Assembly (NCBI GenBank): GCA_035652235.1
Contig: DASREE010000018.1
Coordinates: 1-64,000, forward strand
Direction of reading: 5' to 3'
DNA: 64,000 nt
DNA from: PALSA-612 sp035652235
Lineage (GTDB): Bacteria > Actinomycetota > Thermoleophilia > Gaiellales > Gaiellaceae
In this document: piece after piece, positions 63,311-64,000 of the stretch
Position numbering within the stretch: the stretch's first letter is position 1
How the letters are laid out: each line of letters starts with the position of its first letter
Made by a program: the position numbers and the translations under genes
The notes under the pieces: model-generated
What the model was told of the DNA's origin: nothing
The model's database searches: none
Seen by the model: the letters and a program-made list of their open reading frames with translations, nothing else

Positions 63311-64000
63311 CTATCCGGCGACCGGCTCGCGCGGCTGGAAGCGTTCCTCCAGCGCCTGCAGCTCCCGATCGGTGCCGACGGCGATCAGCACGTCGCCCGC
63401 CTCGAGCACCGTGTCGGGGCTCGGGATCGCCTCGAAGCGGCCGCCGGCGCGCCGCACCGCGATGATCAGCGCGCCCGTGTCGTGGCGGACGCGGAGCTCG
63501 CGGATCGACCGGCCGACGCGGCCCGAGGCGGCACTCACCTCGATCTCCTCCAGGCGGATGTCGGGCCCTGCCGTCGTGCTGACGACATCGAGGAAGGCAG
63601 CGACCTGCGGGCGCAGGACGAGCTTCGCCATCTCCTGGCCGGCGGCCGAGTAGGGCTGCACCACCCGGTCTGCCCCCGCGCGGCGCATCTTGCGAGCAGC
63701 ATCCTCGTCCGAGGCGCGGGTGACGATGAACAGGTCCGGGCGCATCGCTCGCGCCGAGAGCGTGATGTACAGGTTGTCCGGGTCGGAGTCGCTCGAGGCG
63801 ACGAGCCCCTTCGCCCGGTCGATGCCCGCCTTCTGCAGGTCCTCGTCCTGCGTGCCCGTGCCGTGGATCCAGTTCTCGCCTGCCTCGCGGGCGTTGCGCA
63901 GCGCGTCCGCGTTGAAGTCGAGCACGACGTAGGGGACGCCCTCCTGCCGCAGCTCCTGCGCCACCCGCCGCCCGACGCGACCGTAGCCGCAGATGATGTA
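63311..64000 (-). CDS. TrkA-type K+ channel/uptake subunit, N-terminus beyond the window
   Basis: About 230 residues of the C-terminal part of an RCK protein are visible. The Rossmann glycine motif is YIICGYGRVGRRVAQEL at the window edge, with the acidic residue in YVVLDFNADAL. Then come GTGTQDEDLQKAGIDRAKGLVASSDSDPDNLYITL and a TrkA-C domain (RVGRSIRELRVRHDTGALIIAV). The upstream part (membrane channel or second half) is not in the window, so it may be a full ion channel with one pore domain or a cytoplasmic subunit. The stop lies 10 bp before argS. Confidence 0.88.
   Translation of the reverse strand, partial: YIICGYGRVGRRVAQELRQEGVPYVVLDFNADALRNAREAGENWIHGTGTQDEDLQKAGIDRAKGLVASSDSDPDNLYITLSARAMRPDLFIVTRASDEDAARKMRRAGADRVVQPYSAAGQEMAKLVLRPQVAAFLDVVSTTAGPDIRLEEIEVSAASGRVGRSIRELRVRHDTGALIIAVRRAGGRFEAIPSPDTVLEAGDVLIAVGTDRELQALEERFQPREPVAG

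Noticed and set aside
1..64000. CRISPR arrays, rRNA genes, insertion sequences
   Set aside because: Read for regularly spaced repeats, rRNA signatures and transposase motifs; none seen.

Overview
The window is a dense, very GC-rich bacterial chromosome segment with almost no mobile DNA. Gene content points to an actinobacterium, most likely the Thermoleophilia (Gaiellales/Solirubrobacterales-like). The signs are a mihF-gmk-rpoZ-coaBC block, a rimP-nusA-ylxR-infB-rbfA-truB-ribF-rpsO-pnp block, RNase J, a PyrR-led pyr operon with a type 1B dihydroorotate dehydrogenase, class I fructose-bisphosphate aldolase with GlpX, and many leaderless-type promoters (TANNNT about 6-7 nt before a GTG/ATG). 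The lineage call is inference; the genes are read from the sequence.

Layout. 1-2540 (minus): an ABC importer of the BMP/nucleoside type (binding protein, then ATPase running off the left edge). 2664-4943: FtsK. 5008-7373: nucleoside hydrolase, PfkB sugar kinase and an unknown helical protein. 7465-12372: RNase J, dapA, dapB and an M16 peptidase. 12511-24781: the pnp-rpsO-ribF-truB-nrnA-rbfA-ylxP-(hydrolase-cyclase)-infB-ylxR-nusA-rimP translation and transcription cluster, transcribed leftward behind a promoter and attenuator-like leader. 24972-25884: S4-domain RNA-binding protein and D-aminoacyl-tRNA deacylase. 25953-32126 (plus): a complete oligopeptide ABC importer. 32123-35596 (minus): TPR protein, nucleotidyltransferase, coaBC, rpoZ, gmk, mihF. 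35692-46652 (minus): pyrR-pyrB-pyrC-carA-carB-pyrK-[large secreted TIG-domain protein]-pyrD, with a PyrR-binding RNA hairpin ahead of pyrR. 46790-51350 (minus): methyltransferase, DUF2007-like protein, RNase Z, a LexA-box-controlled LysM miniprotein, and a dgcN/dgcA D-glutamate pair. 51392-59330: flippase-like membrane protein, tRNA-Arg(CCG), small membrane proteins, sulfotransferase, molybdopterin oxidoreductase, CorA, HIT hydrolase, a second TIG-domain secreted protein, tRNA-Gly(CCC). 59574-64000: class I FBA, GlpX, an arginyl-tRNA synthetase with an altered HIGH motif, and a TrkA-type K+ channel subunit cut by the right edge.

How it fits together: most of the window is housekeeping (RNA maturation and translation, pyrimidine, lysine and CoA synthesis, gluconeogenesis). 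Four regulatory architectures can be read directly. They are a leader terminator/anti-terminator ahead of rimP-nusA, a PyrR-binding loop whose lower stem covers the pyrR Shine-Dalgarno, a large rpsO-pnp intergenic hairpin, and two LexA boxes over the promoter of a YneA-like LysM miniprotein. Two families of short repeated DNA motifs occur, mostly inside or next to genes, and a TIG-domain gene sits exactly at the pyrK/pyrD junction where the pyrD N-terminus is missing. I saw no CRISPR array, prophage, IS element or rRNA.
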